Source of the DNA: Petrolisthes cinctipes
Taxonomy: Eukaryota; Arthropoda; Malacostraca; Decapoda; Porcellanidae
Length of the DNA stretch: 64,000 bases
NCBI GenBank assembly: GCA_033782935.1
Contig: JAWQEG010000506.1
Span: forward strand, 976,001 to 1,040,000
Direction of reading: 5' to 3'
In this document: positions 53,252 through 63,417 of the stretch, in pieces
Layout: every line of letters starts with the position of its first letter
How positions within the stretch are numbered: the first letter of the stretch is position 1
Translations under genes and position numbers: made by a program
The notes under the pieces: generated by a model
The model's input: the letters and a program-made list of their open reading frames with translations, nothing else
What the model was told of the DNA's origin: nothing
The model's database searches: none

Positions 53252-54639
53252 GATAGGCCTGGTATTGTAAAGACAGTTGAACATGATATAGAACTAATGC
53301 CAAATGTTCACCCAATTCACCAGGCACCATACAGGCTCAACCCTCACAAGTCCGACATCATGAGGAAGGAAGTAGACTACTTACTACAGAACGGTCTAGC
53401 CGAGCCCAGTTCATCGCCATGGGCATCTCCCTCTCTACTAGTACCGAAGGAAGGAGGCGACTGGAGGTTCTGCACAGACTACAGGAAGCTTAATTCTGTT
53501 ACCATCAAAGACTCATATCCCTTACCACGTATAGACTCTCTGATAGACCAGGTCGGGAAGGCAGTATATCTTACTAAAGTCAACTTAATGAAGGGATATT
53601 ATCAAATCAAGCTAACTGAGAGACCACAATACATTTCTTCTTTTATTACCCCATTTGGTTTGTTTAACTATTTAGTACTCCCTTTTGGACTTTGTAATGC
53701 CCCAGCCACGTTTCAGCGTGCTGTAAATCACACCATCTAAGGCTTGAATAATACTTATGCTTATCTCGATGATCTTCTTCTTGTAGCTGACACATGGAAA
53801 GAACACATCGGTCACCTAGACGCCTTCTTTAATCGCTTAGCCGCCACAGGGTTCGTCGCCAATCTCTCCAAGTCCTCTTTTGGGAAGGCTACGGTGACCT
53901 ACCTAGGACATGTGGTGGGTCAAGGGAAGTGTCGTCCTAAGACAGCAAATGTGGATGCCATTCTCAACTTCCCTCCTCCTCATAACCGCAAGTCTTTACA
54001 ACGGTTCTTGGGGATGGCAGGGTATTATAGGCGATTCTGCAGAAACTTCGCCTCTATAGCCGCCCCCCTAACAACCCTCACTAGTCTAAAGAAAAAGTTC
54101 AACTGGACTCCTAACTGTCAAGTTTCCTTCGACGCTTTGAAGTAACTTCTATCGAATTATCCTGTTCTCCAGTCCCCGGACTATTCACAACCTTTTATTC
54201 TCCAAGTGAACGCATCAGGAGAAGGAGTAGGAGCTGTATTACTTCAACACAATGACGTCTCAAAGGCTCTTCATCCCGTATGTTACTATTCTACCAAACT
54301 CCTACCATATCAACGTGCATACTCAACAGTGGAGAAGGAAGCTTTGGCCCTGGTTTCCTCCTTCAAACAGTTCGAGTGCTATCTGAGTTACCCTGGTCAT
54401 CAAACTCTGGTCTACAGCGATCACAACCCTCTTGTCTTTATCGAGAGGGCGAAGCTCACCAATCAACGTATCCTCAGGTGGGCCCTTGCTCTTCAGTCTT
54501 TCAATTTCAAGATGGTCCATATAAAAGGAGAAGACAACATCATAGCTGACACCTTGTCCAGAGGATGGGACACCAATCTTCCTCCAGTGCCTGCGATATC
54601 CTGTCCAGCATCTTCCGACGCTGGACTTCCGGGGGGAGT
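53252..54639 (+). pseudogene. Gypsy RT and RNase H remnant, catalytically altered
   Basis: One frame runs from the deletion junction (FSDRPGIVKTVEHDIEL) to the LTR with stops TAA at 53738 and 54143. RT core: ASPSLLVPKEGGDWRFCTDY is present; motif A reads LTKVNLMKGYYQ, with Asn where the catalytic Asp belongs; motif C AYLDDLLLVA is intact. The RNase H start reads LQVNASGEGVGAVLL, again Asn for Asp. The later acidic residues (VEKEALAL, YSDHNPL) are kept. After DTLSRGWD the sequence runs almost directly into the polypurine tract, so integrase is absent. The visible lesions fit C-to-T / G-to-A transitions. Confidence 0.8.
54627..54639 (+). promoter_or_regulatory. Gypsy polypurine tract
   Basis: TTCCGGGGGGAGT directly upstream of the 3' LTR start at 54640; it would prime plus-strand synthesis. 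Confidence 0.7.
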
Positions 54640-55377
54640 TGTGACAGCCACTGGGGAATGGCCAGTTTCCCCTCCTCGAACAAGGGAACAACTGGAAAAT
54701 CCCCAGGTTCCGAAGGTTCGGAGAAGTTAATTTGACCCCTTATTGAGCTATCCCGAATCACCAAATCTACCCTATATATATGGAGGTTTAGTAATTGAAA
54801 GTCAGTCTCTACTCAACTTCCCTCGTTGTTGGGTTTAGCCTCTCCACCACTCAGCTTGTGCCTAGGGCTGATCTTGGTGCTTCCATAAATCTGGTGTTCT
54901 GCACATCTTTTCTTCTGAGTACAGTATAGTATTATGTGTTAATTTTAAGTCTTGTACTGAGGGTTCCCATTCTTTATACGGATTTTGGTGTTTAGGTTTA
55001 ATTTAGTATGAAGTGTAGTATTAAGTCTTGGTGTGGATTATTTATGTACATTTATTTTGTTATAGTATTTCTGATGTGTTAATTATAATTTAGAAATTTC
55101 CCTAGCATTCTTATTACATTCCCAACTGTCACCTATGAGGTTTTTCACTTTTAAGTCTGGTATACCAGAATATAAACACATACTGGAGACTACCAATCAT
55201 CACATCAAATCTAAATACAAATATGTTTAATGCCAGTTGGTACCTTTGAACCAAAACCTCAATTACTGGCCGGATAACAAACTATCCATTCATCTTTTAA
55301 TTGTTTGAGACTGGATTACTTACCATATCCCTAGAAACAGTGCCAAACAGTCTCTGAGTAATCTAGTGTTCGTAACA
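54640..55377 (+). repeat. Gypsy 3' LTR, intact
   Basis: 738 bp, TGTGACAG...GTAACA, differing from the composite 5' LTR at about seven positions, roughly 1 percent. ATTC follows as the right target duplication. Confidence 0.92.
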
Positions 55378-55381
55378 ATTC

Positions 55382-55626
55382 CTAGACACCAATTCCCTCC
55401 TCCCCTAATGCACACAACTCAATTATTTCAGGGCTAAGTAGGCAAACCTATTATGGCCCAACACTCTTTATGGACCTTCGATCCTGAGCACATTACGTGT
55501 ATATATAGGCACAAACACAAACATCCACATTCTCAACCTGTCATCCAAAAATAACCTTGTTGGTGAATTGGAAGGTTTCTGATTCCTCCAAACTATGCCA
55601 TGAAACAGATCTTCTATTAGTACCAT
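55382..55626. other. Unique sequence and a truncated foldback element
   Basis: 55555-55625 carries one foldback arm (TTGTTGGTGAATTGGAAGG, GATTCCTCCAAACTATGCCA) whose partner is missing, perhaps displaced by the adjacent SINE. Confidence 0.5.
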
Positions 55627-55880
55627 TGAGAGCCTCTTTCTAGCCTAGTGGTAGAATGCGCGGCTGCAGTTGCTGTGGTCCTTGCTCGGGACACTGTAAA
55701 AATCTTTCACTGATGCCAGAGGTTACCACCCCAGTGAGCAGGGGGTGGGGGGTTTGAGTCGGCTGTCTGAGGTCTTCCTGCTTACCCAGCCATAGACAAA
55801 GCTGACTCGGGTCTCACGTGGGTGGCGAGGTCTCTGGGCCACTCATCATCTGTGATGTGTGCTATAGTTGTGTTTCATAA
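55627..55880 (+). mobile_element. tRNA-derived SINE, second family
   Basis: The head TAGCCTAGTGGTAGAATGCG is A-box-like, followed by GGCTGCAGTTGCTGTGG and a B-box-like GGTCCTTGCTCGGGACAC. The body contains GGGGTGGGGGGTTTGAGTCG and a TCTGGGCCACTCATCATCTG segment. The head cannot fold as a canonical tRNA with closed acceptor stem. Boundaries are approximate; no A-tail is visible. Confidence 0.55.
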
Positions 55881-55939
55881 TACAGTCTAGTGTGTGCTTC
55901 ACTCTGTCCCATTGACTGCCACTTGTTGGCGGTCTGTAA

Positions 55940-56864
55940 CTTAAGGGAAGAATATACTTTTGTTACATTAGAGTGCTTTGATTCCTCCAAATTAATTAAG
56001 CCAAGAAACTGGGCTCGACACCAAAATATAATGGTGGCCTGTGGTTTGGAATAGTGTCTGTTTGTGTATGTGCGTTCCGGGGTCTGTGTGTGTGTGTGTG
56101 TGTGCCAAAGTCTCTGTATGTATGTGAAAATGTGTGTGTGTATTTGTGCCGGTCTCTCTGTATATATGTATGTGTGTGTGTGTGTGTGTGCCGGGGTATG
56201 TGTGAGTGTGTGTTTATCAAGATGATTAGGATCAGATCGCATTAATATGTTGCTACTATTACGTCACTCACCATGGGCAGTTCATAATACAAGCGTGTAT
56301 AATATATAAATACATAACACCCTATTACATTATATACCATGGAGCACTAAGTCGAGATAAAAAACAAAACAAAACAGTCTATCGATCAATGGTTAATCAA
56401 TTTATCAAGAACTTACTATAGTGGTGGAAAAATTATTAATGCATTTTTTTTTTTACCAAGTCGACTGCACATCAACACGAAATTATTCCTTTAGTTTAAA
56501 AGATCATTCATTCAAAGTTGATAAATTATTACAGAGGCGTAGTGGTTGTAACATAGTGCTATATTCTGATACACACCATCAGCATAAACAGTGTTGTCTC
56601 TAACCATCTATATATAAACTCTAACAACACACTCAGTAATATTGGCTGTTGTAGCATTATGTTAAGGAGGAAGGAAGTTTTATGATAGTAAATCTGGCGC
56701 AACTGAATCCTCCAAACTATTTATTCCAAGCAACAGAACACCATTATTTTTGTTAACTTGGGCCTGTTTCCTGCCTGGCATACTTTGGAGGAATCAAAAC
56801 ACTCCAATGTACCAAAAGGGAATTACAACTTTAAGTGTGTGGGGGGGGGGGATAATCATTGGTT

Positions 56865-56909
<45 letters not shown>

Positions 56910-57005
56910 GAAACTTTACGTAGGCTAATACCCATAATGACGTCAAACTTGGATATGTGTGTGGGCGTATGCAATGTCACTTATAAAGACATTGGGCGTA
57001 TGTGT

Positions 57006-57039
<34 letters not shown>

Positions 57040-58270
57040 GGGGAAGTACAGTGTTGGTATACTTGAAGCAAATGATTCCTCCAAACTATTCCAAGCAACA
57101 ACAGGCCACCAATATTAATTTTGTTATTCTAGTCTTGTTTTTCGACATAATTTGGCGGAATAAAATAACTCTGTGTGACTATAAAGTTATTTTATCTTAT
57201 CTTATGCACCCAAAGTTATATACTATCCCCTTTATTAATTAACTCTGTATTTTTAGTACTGATTCTGACCCCTGTCTTAGATGTATGTGTGTGATATGCA
57301 TAAGATGTATATTATGCTACACATGTGTGAGTTTGGTCATGGCATCAAGATGAAGTGGAAAATATTCTTGTTGGTGAATTAATAATTATTGAAAAGTCTG
57401 TGATTCCTCCAAACTATGTCACCAAACAGATCCCCTATTTTTCTGTTTCCTGGCATAGTTTGGAGGAATCAACGACCTTCCAATTCACCAACAGGAGAAC
57501 AATTGATACACTTTGGGTATGTAAAGTCACTCTAGGAAGTGTTGTCATACTTTTCATTATTTGTTATAATTTTTATAATATAGACAGAAATACGAGGTGA
57601 GCTTTTTTTTTTTCTATAGCTCACCTCGTATTTCTGTCTATATTATAACAATTCTCATGCCATTTTATTCAATAAATATTAGAATACCTTTTTAAGAATG
57701 TCTATGAAGACAGATATCTATTTATCTAAGTAAAACTGAGAGAAACAAAATTTGCTGGAATATTGTGTTCGTTTACGTTTACAGATGGTCGACTTGGATT
57801 TGAATTATACTTTCTTGTGTCTGCTTATATGGTCAATACAACAGATGGACATGATTTGCATATATGAAATAACAAATGAGAATTTTCTTTGCATCTCAGG
57901 ATCATACAATGAAGTTAATGAAGAGTTAATTTAAATGTTTATATCAACGAGTCAAGGGTTAAGGACAATGTTTGTTCAGCCAATCACGAGCTGGCAATGC
58001 AATGTTGCCATTTTACATATCGCCGTTGTCAGACGAGATGAAATAGACTAAAACATTGTTACTTTCCCCCCTTAAATTGAAGTATAATTATAATATTGGT
58101 AAATTATTGAAGGTCTGTGATTCCTCCAAACTATGTCACCAAACAGATCCCTTATTAGTATACCATTATATGAAGATCGTCTGTTGGTCCAAGGTATACG
58201 GTAGCCTAACCTATATAGTTTGGAGGAATCAGTAGTCTTCCAATTTATACCAACAAGAGAATCTAATCTC
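55940..58270. repeat. Cluster of foldback elements and microsatellites
   Basis: Foldback copies at about 55945-56060 (partial), 56663-56836, 57058-57160, 57357-57512 and 58075-58270, each with CCTCCAAACTAT on one arm and its inverse on the other. Between them: GT-rich tracts (56080-56210, 56865-56906) and (GA)n (57009-57038). 57585-57650 is a perfect inverted repeat (TATAGACAGAAATACGAGGT and its inverse around a T-run). No gene recognised. Confidence 0.7.
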
Positions 58271-58829
58271 TCCTTAAATTATAATGGTTTGTATATTGTT
58301 ATTATCAAATACTCTTTCCTCAACCCTCTCTGCTGTTGATGGCTTGGAGTCCTTTCTGTATCAAACTGCCTTCGTTAATGTAGAATTAGACATTGTTTTT
58401 TTTTTTTTTTTTTTTTTTTTCTCTTTATCTTTAGTACAAGCCCTAACACTCAGGGGAACGATGTCGCTAATGGCCATGAAGTTAGGTTACATAGATTGAT
58501 GCTGATGGTGGATAAATGAAGTCGCGGAAAATTGAAAACGAGTAAAACAATGATATTAATATTATGAAAAGGAAAACAGGGACAAAAACTATAATAATAA
58601 ACCTAGTGATAATTTTAATAATGTCAGTGATAATAATAAAGGTAGAATAAGTAGTATACAAGTAATTATATAATGGCTATTTTTCAGATTGAAGGTAAAG
58701 TTCAACGTCTAAATTTAAAAGAGGATGTCTTTTAGATTTTCTTTAACAAGCATCATAATAGAAAACGAAAATATTCCTATCGATAACTATAGTACTTACA
58801 ATAAACTAACTTTAATAACACTGAGAGAG
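58271..58829. other. Non-coding stretch
   Basis: Contains a T-run of 26 at 58396-58421. Nothing else recognised. Confidence 0.5.
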
Positions 58830-58884
58830 AGAGGGAGGGAGAGACAACATTATGAGAGGAAGAGGGAGAGACAACACTATGCGA

Positions 58885-58916
<32 letters not shown>
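58830..58916. repeat. (GA)n-rich array, left flank of the copia element
   Basis: GAGAGAGAGGGAGGGAGAGA-type units ending in a pure GA run at 58889-58916. It resumes at 63357, showing that the copia element interrupted one array. Confidence 0.9.
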
Positions 58917-58918
<2 letters not shown>

Positions 58919-59156
58919 TTAAAATAACAAACTTATGTCACTAAGGAGTATATTGTATTATTAATGATGTACAGTATTGTATGTGTGAGATGCGCATGGC
59001 GCTGCTGCATTGTTGTTTATGCTGTATGATAGGAGATTTAAGCCCCCTGTTGTTTTCACCACTGTCCACTAGACAGAATACATAGATCCCGGCAACTCGT
59101 TGTTTCTGTGATCCCCACACACTCCAGTCTCCTACAAGATGTCATCAACTCTAACA
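58917..59156 (+). repeat. Copia 5' LTR
   Basis: 240 bp. Its last 18 bp contain the ATG of the gag-pol ORF (59139), so the LTR encodes the first six residues. Confidence 0.92.
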
Positions 59157-62100
59157 GGTTATGGGCCCAGACACAGACTAGTGTTTGATGGAGATAGAGA
59201 AAAATTTGAAGTGTGGGAAGCCAAGTTTCGAGGTTATTTGACGACCAAGGAGCTTGATGGAGTTTTACAGGAGGGAAGCACGCCGGAAGCAAGTGAGAAC
59301 AAACAAGTATATGCAGAGTTGATTCAGCTACTGGATGACAGAAGCATTGCCTTGATTCTTCGCGATGCAGCAGATAAAGGCAAGGAAGCATTGCAGATCC
59401 TAAGGAACTATTACCTGGGTGCAAGCAAACCTAGGGTGATTTCACTGTACAAGAAACTGTCAACACTCAGGCTGGGCGGCGACGAACAGTTGGTAGACTA
59501 CATAATAAGAGCAGAAGCAGTGACAGCAGCACTAAAGAAAGCAGGCGAAGCAGTAAGTGATAGTATGACTATGGCGATGGTGCTGAGTGGACTCCCTCAA
59601 GCATACGACACCTTCAGCACAGTGGTGGAACAACGAGAGAAGGAAATGACGTTCCAGGAGTTCAAGAAGGCCCTGATGAACTATGAAGAATCAGGAAAGT
59701 TGAGAAGCTCCCGTGAGGAAGAAAGTGTGATGAATACAAGCAGATTCCCACTGAAATGTTATGAGTGCCACCAGCCAGGTCACAAGTCCTTCCAGTGTCC
59801 CCAGCGAGCCCAGCAGAACCGTAGGTGGTGTAACAAGTGCAAATCCAACACCCACAACACACACCAGTGCAGGAAGAAGAATGCCACCACAGCAAACACA
59901 GTAAGCAGTGAGGGAGACCAAGCACCAAGAGGAGAGGACAGTGACGAGGGTGACAACTTACATAACTTTGCGTTCCAGGCCAGCACACAATCTCTCAGAG
60001 GTAATAAGGCAAGTACCAGTACATTGTTGGTGGACAGTGGTGCATCAGTGCATATTGTAACAGACAAAACCAAGTTTATTAGATTTGACAGAGACTTTGA
60101 ACCAAATAAACAAGTGATGCAACTAGCAGACGGAAGTAGACAAACTGGAGATGTATTAGGCAGAGGTGATGCTAGTGTGATGTTGTATGATATAAATGGT
60201 AAACTAAGGGAAATGGTGATGAAAAATACTTTATACATTCCCTCATATAAGTTTGACATATTTTCTGTTCCAGCTGCAACAAGAAAAGGTGTATGTGTAA
60301 ACTTTGAACCTAACCATGCAGAACTAGTTACACCAGATGGCTCTGTATTCAATGTGAAAAGACAGGGTAACTTATACTTCATTAATAATGTTGAAAGTGT
60401 GCAAGTGAACGGTGCTCACACCGCTGAGGAGTGGCATAAAATCCTAGGCCATTGTAATTTTAAGGACATTATAAAACTTGAGAAGGCAGTGGAAGGTATG
60501 CATATTTCAGGTGAAAAGGAAAGAGTTCATTGTGAAGCCTGTACCTTAGGAAAAATGAGTAAATCTACAAACAGGAAACCAGATAAAAGAGCAACTAGGA
60601 ATTTAGATTTAGTACACAGTGACTTAGCTGGCCCAATGAATGTAGTGGGTAAGGGAGGATTTAAATATGCAATTACATTTGTAGATGATCATTCAGGAGC
60701 CTTCATGGTTTACCTGATGAAAGAAAAGAGTGATACAGTATCAGCCACAGAGAAATTTCTAGCTGACAGTGCACCTTATGGATCTGTAAAACGTTTGCGG
60801 ACTGACAATGGTGGTGAATATATATCCAAGAAATTTAAATCCCTCATGGTGAAACACAAGATTAAGCAGGAGTACTCGGCACCTCATTCCCCGCATCAAA
60901 ACGGTACAGCAGAACGTTCTTGGAGAACCATGTGTGAAATGGCACGATGTTTGTTACTAGAGGCTGATTTACCCAAAATGATGTGGCCTTATGCTATGAA
61001 AGCCTCTGCATACATAAGAAATCGCTGTTTTAATCCAAGAACAGGCAAAACTCCAGTAGAAGTATTAACTGGGAGTAAACCAAACTTAAGTAATATGCAT
61101 ATTTTTGGTACAGTATGTTATTCTTATATCCAAAATTGTAAAAAGTTAGACGCACGCTGTGAGAGGGGAGTGTTCGTGGGATATGATGGACAGAGCCCAG
61201 CTTATCTTGTGTATCTTCCAGAGAAGAGGGAAGTTAGGAGAGTAAGATGTGTAAAATTTACAGACAGGTTTGAGGTAGAAATGCCAAAGATTCTAGGGTA
61301 TGAGAGTGATAATGATGATGATATGCATTGTCCTTCCAAGCCTCTGTGCAGGCAGCCAACTAAGAATTATCCAGATCAGGTAAAATGCGAGAGTAAAACT
61401 AATGGAACCAACACTGACGAGGGTTATGCAAGACAAAACCCTCCGAGAGTGAGGAACACTCCCAGCTACTTGAAGGATTATGTTTTAGAAAGGGATGATG
61501 ATGATGAAAATGATATGTTAGCAGGGTTTACTATCCATTATTGTCACAAGGTATGTGAGACCCCTAATACTTATGTGGAAGCAATACAATCCCCAGACTC
61601 ACAGTTATGGCAAAAAGCTATGCAGGAAGAGATTGATGCCCTAACTGAGAGTGATACATTTGAATTAACAGAGCTACCTGAGGGGAGGTCTCTTGTAGGG
61701 AGTAAATGGGTCTACTCAGTGAAAGATGATCCACATAATAGGGAGAGACACAAAGCCAGATTTGTAGCAAGGGGTTTTTCCCAAATTTATGGGGTAGACT
61801 ACCATGAAACTTTTTCTCCAACTGCCAGACTGACTTCATTGAGAATGTTATTACAGTTAGCTGTACAAGAAAATTTACAGATTCATCAAATGGATGTAAA
61901 GACTGCATATCTGAATGCAGATATTGATTGTGATATATACCTTGAGCAACCGGAGGGCTTCGTCAAAACTAATGAGAAAGGAGATAAACTTGTCTGTAAA
62001 TTAAAGAAATCCCTGTACGGTTTAAAGCAGAGTGGCAGAAATTGGTATAACTTGTTGCATGGTAGTCTGGTTGAGGAAGGGTTGGTTCAATCACAATCGG

Positions 62101-63098
62101 ACCATTGTGTGTATCATAGGATAGATGAAGACTCTACTGTACTGATCCTGTTCTGGGTTGATGACATAATAATAGCAGCTAGTGATGCTGAAGTATTGAA
62201 TTCTATAAAGGTAATCTTGTGTAAGAAGTTCAGAATGAAAGACCTTGGCCAACTGTCATGGTTTCTTGGAATAGAATTTGTGTTTAGTGACCATTGTATA
62301 ATAATGCACCAGAAAAGGTACTGTGTGAAAATTCTAGAACGCTTCAACATGTCAGACTGTAAACCTAAGTGTATTCCATGTGATCCCAGCATCAGTAAGA
62401 TAGCAAATTGTGAATCCAGTGTATTAGAGAATCCCAAACTTTACAGGGAAATAGTTGGAAGTCTTATTTATCTTATGGCTGCAACCAGACCTGACCTATG
62501 TTTTGTAGTTACAAAATTATCCCAATTTATGTCAAAACCAACTGTAGCTCAGCTTGGTGTAGCCAAACATGTATTAAGGTATGTCAAAGGAACAATTGAT
62601 CTTGGTTTGAAGTTTTGTAAATCAGAAACAGGATTAAAATTGACTGGTTACTGTGATTCAGACTGGGGATCTTCAGAGGACAGGCGTAGTGTTACGGGTT
62701 ACTGTTTTAAGCTGAATATTCATGGCCCTCTCATATCTTGGAAATGCAAGAAACAAAATATAGTTGCCCTCTCTACGTGTGAGGCAGAATATGTAGCCAT
62801 TAGCCATGCAGTTCAGGAATGTAATTTTCTATCACAACTATATGCAGATGTTACTGGATCCCAGAGGGATAATGTAGTATTATTAGTGGATAACCAAGGT
62901 GCAATTGCATTAGCTAAAAACCCAGTCTATCACAAAAGGTCAAAACATATAGATATTAAGTATCATTATGTTCGAAGTCAGGTAGAAGATGGTAATGTCA
63001 AATTAGAATATATACCATCAGAAGATAATGTAGCAGACATGTTCACAAAGCCTCTCCCCAAGGCTAAATTGTTAAAATTTAGTGTGGTCACAGAGTGA
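59139..63098 (+). CDS. Copia gag-pol polyprotein, 1319 aa
   Basis: Single intact ORF. Gag/UBN2-type region (about 1-200); zinc knuckle CYECHQPGHKSFQC (about 206-219) and a second Cys/His cluster (about 230-243); aspartic protease LLVDSGASVHIVTD (about 297); GAG-pre-integrase HH-CC zinc domain (HKILGHCNFKD ... CEACTLGKMSKS); integrase with D (HSDLAGP), D (LRTDNGGEY) and E (NGTAERSW); RT with MDVKTAYLNADI, YGLKQSGRNWY and FWVDDIII (about 1003-1010); RNase H with GYCDSDWGSS, STCEAEYVA and LLVDNQGAIAL. All catalytic residues are present, and order protease-integrase-RT-RNase H is that of Ty1/copia. Expressed from the LTR, it would form virus-like particles and integrate cDNA in the nucleus. With LTRs over 99 percent alike it may be active. 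Confidence 0.93.
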   Translation: MSSTLTGYGPRHRLVFDGDREKFEVWEAKFRGYLTTKELDGVLQEGSTPEASENKQVYAELIQLLDDRSIALILRDAADKGKEALQILRNYYLGASKPRVISLYKKLSTLRLGGDEQLVDYIIRAEAVTAALKKAGEAVSDSMTMAMVLSGLPQAYDTFSTVVEQREKEMTFQEFKKALMNYEESGKLRSSREEESVMNTSRFPLKCYECHQPGHKSFQCPQRAQQNRRWCNKCKSNTHNTHQCRKKNATTANTVSSEGDQAPRGEDSDEGDNLHNFAFQASTQSLRGNKASTSTLLVDSGASVHIVTDKTKFIRFDRDFEPNKQVMQLADGSRQTGDVLGRGDASVMLYDINGKLREMVMKNTLYIPSYKFDIFSVPAATRKGVCVNFEPNHAELVTPDGSVFNVKRQGNLYFINNVESVQVNGAHTAEEWHKILGHCNFKDIIKLEKAVEGMHISGEKERVHCEACTLGKMSKSTNRKPDKRATRNLDLVHSDLAGPMNVVGKGGFKYAITFVDDHSGAFMVYLMKEKSDTVSATEKFLADSAPYGSVKRLRTDNGGEYISKKFKSLMVKHKIKQEYSAPHSPHQNGTAERSWRTMCEMARCLLLEADLPKMMWPYAMKASAYIRNRCFNPRTGKTPVEVLTGSKPNLSNMHIFGTVCYSYIQNCKKLDARCERGVFVGYDGQSPAYLVYLPEKREVRRVRCVKFTDRFEVEMPKILGYESDNDDDMHCPSKPLCRQPTKNYPDQVKCESKTNGTNTDEGYARQNPPRVRNTPSYLKDYVLERDDDDENDMLAGFTIHYCHKVCETPNTYVEAIQSPDSQLWQKAMQEEIDALTESDTFELTELPEGRSLVGSKWVYSVKDDPHNRERHKARFVARGFSQIYGVDYHETFSPTARLTSLRMLLQLAVQENLQIHQMDVKTAYLNADIDCDIYLEQPEGFVKTNEKGDKLVCKLKKSLYGLKQSGRNWYNLLHGSLVEEGLVQSQSDHCVYHRIDEDSTVLILFWVDDIIIAASDAEVLNSIKVILCKKFRMKDLGQLSWFLGIEFVFSDHCIIMHQKRYCVKILERFNMSDCKPKCIPCDPSISKIANCESSVLENPKLYREIVGSLIYLMAATRPDLCFVVTKLSQFMSKPTVAQLGVAKHVLRYVKGTIDLGLKFCKSETGLKLTGYCDSDWGSSEDRRSVTGYCFKLNIHGPLISWKCKKQNIVALSTCEAEYVAISHAVQECNFLSQLYADVTGSQRDNVVLLVDNQGAIALAKNPVYHKRSKHIDIKYHYVRSQVEDGNVKLEYIPSEDNVADMFTKPLPKAKLLKFSVVTE
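59157..59174 (+). promoter_or_regulatory. Copia primer binding site (internal initiator-Met tRNA type)
   Basis: GGTTATGGGCCCAG directly after the LTR is the sequence complementary to the anticodon-arm region of initiator tRNA-Met used as a half-molecule primer by Drosophila copia. Here it is also coding (G-Y-G-P). Confidence 0.8.
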
Positions 63099-63103
63099 CT
63101 TCA

Positions 63104-63116
63104 GTTTGTGAGGGGG
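63104..63116 (+). promoter_or_regulatory. Copia polypurine tract
   Basis: TTTGTGAGGGGG immediately precedes the 3' LTR, 6 nt after the ORF stop. Confidence 0.8.
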
Positions 63117-63352
63117 TGTTAAAATAACAAACTTATGTCACTAAGGAGTATATTGTATTATTAATGATGTACAGTATTGTATGTATGAGATGCGCATGGC
63201 GCTGCTGCATTGTTGTTTATGCTGTATGATAGGAGATTTAAGCCCCCTGTTGTTTTCACCACTGTCCACTAGACAAAATACATAGATCCCGGCAACTCGT
63301 TGTTTCTGTGATCCCCACACACTCCAGTCTCCTACAAGATGTCATCAACTCT

Positions 63353-63356
<4 letters not shown>
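63117..63356 (+). repeat. Copia 3' LTR
   Basis: 240 bp, two substitutions from the 5' LTR (G/A near 58985 versus 63185, and G/A near 59077 versus 63277). Confidence 0.92.

Positions 63357-63415
<59 letters not shown>
63357..63415. repeat. (GA)n array, right flank of the copia element
   Basis: About 29 uninterrupted AG units, the continuation of 58830-58916. Confidence 0.95.

Positions 63416-63417
<2 letters not shown>

Larger units (their letters stand above)
44651..55377 (+). mobile_element. Ty3/gypsy LTR retrotransposon, defective, with a LINE in its 5' LTR
   Basis: Two 738-bp LTRs (TGTGACAG...GTAACA) flank a 3.2-kb interior, with ATTC duplicated on both sides (44647-44650 and 55378-55381). 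The 5' LTR is split by a 6-kb LINE. The interior carries partial gag, RT and RNase H; the gag C-terminus, protease and the whole integrase are missing. The LTRs differ at about 7 positions, so the insertion is recent although the copy cannot have driven its own movement. Clade not determined. Confidence 0.9.
58917..63356 (+). mobile_element. Ty1/copia retrotransposon, GalEa-like, apparently intact
   Basis: 240-bp LTRs (58917-59156 and 63117-63356) begin TGTTAAAATAACAAAC and end CTCTAACA. They differ at only two positions. A single uninterrupted gag-pol ORF spans nearly the whole interior. AGAGA borders both sides, consistent with a 5-bp duplication but not provable within GA repeats. Copia elements dominated by the GalEa clade are known from decapods; clade membership here is inference from host context and ORF style. 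Confidence 0.92.
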
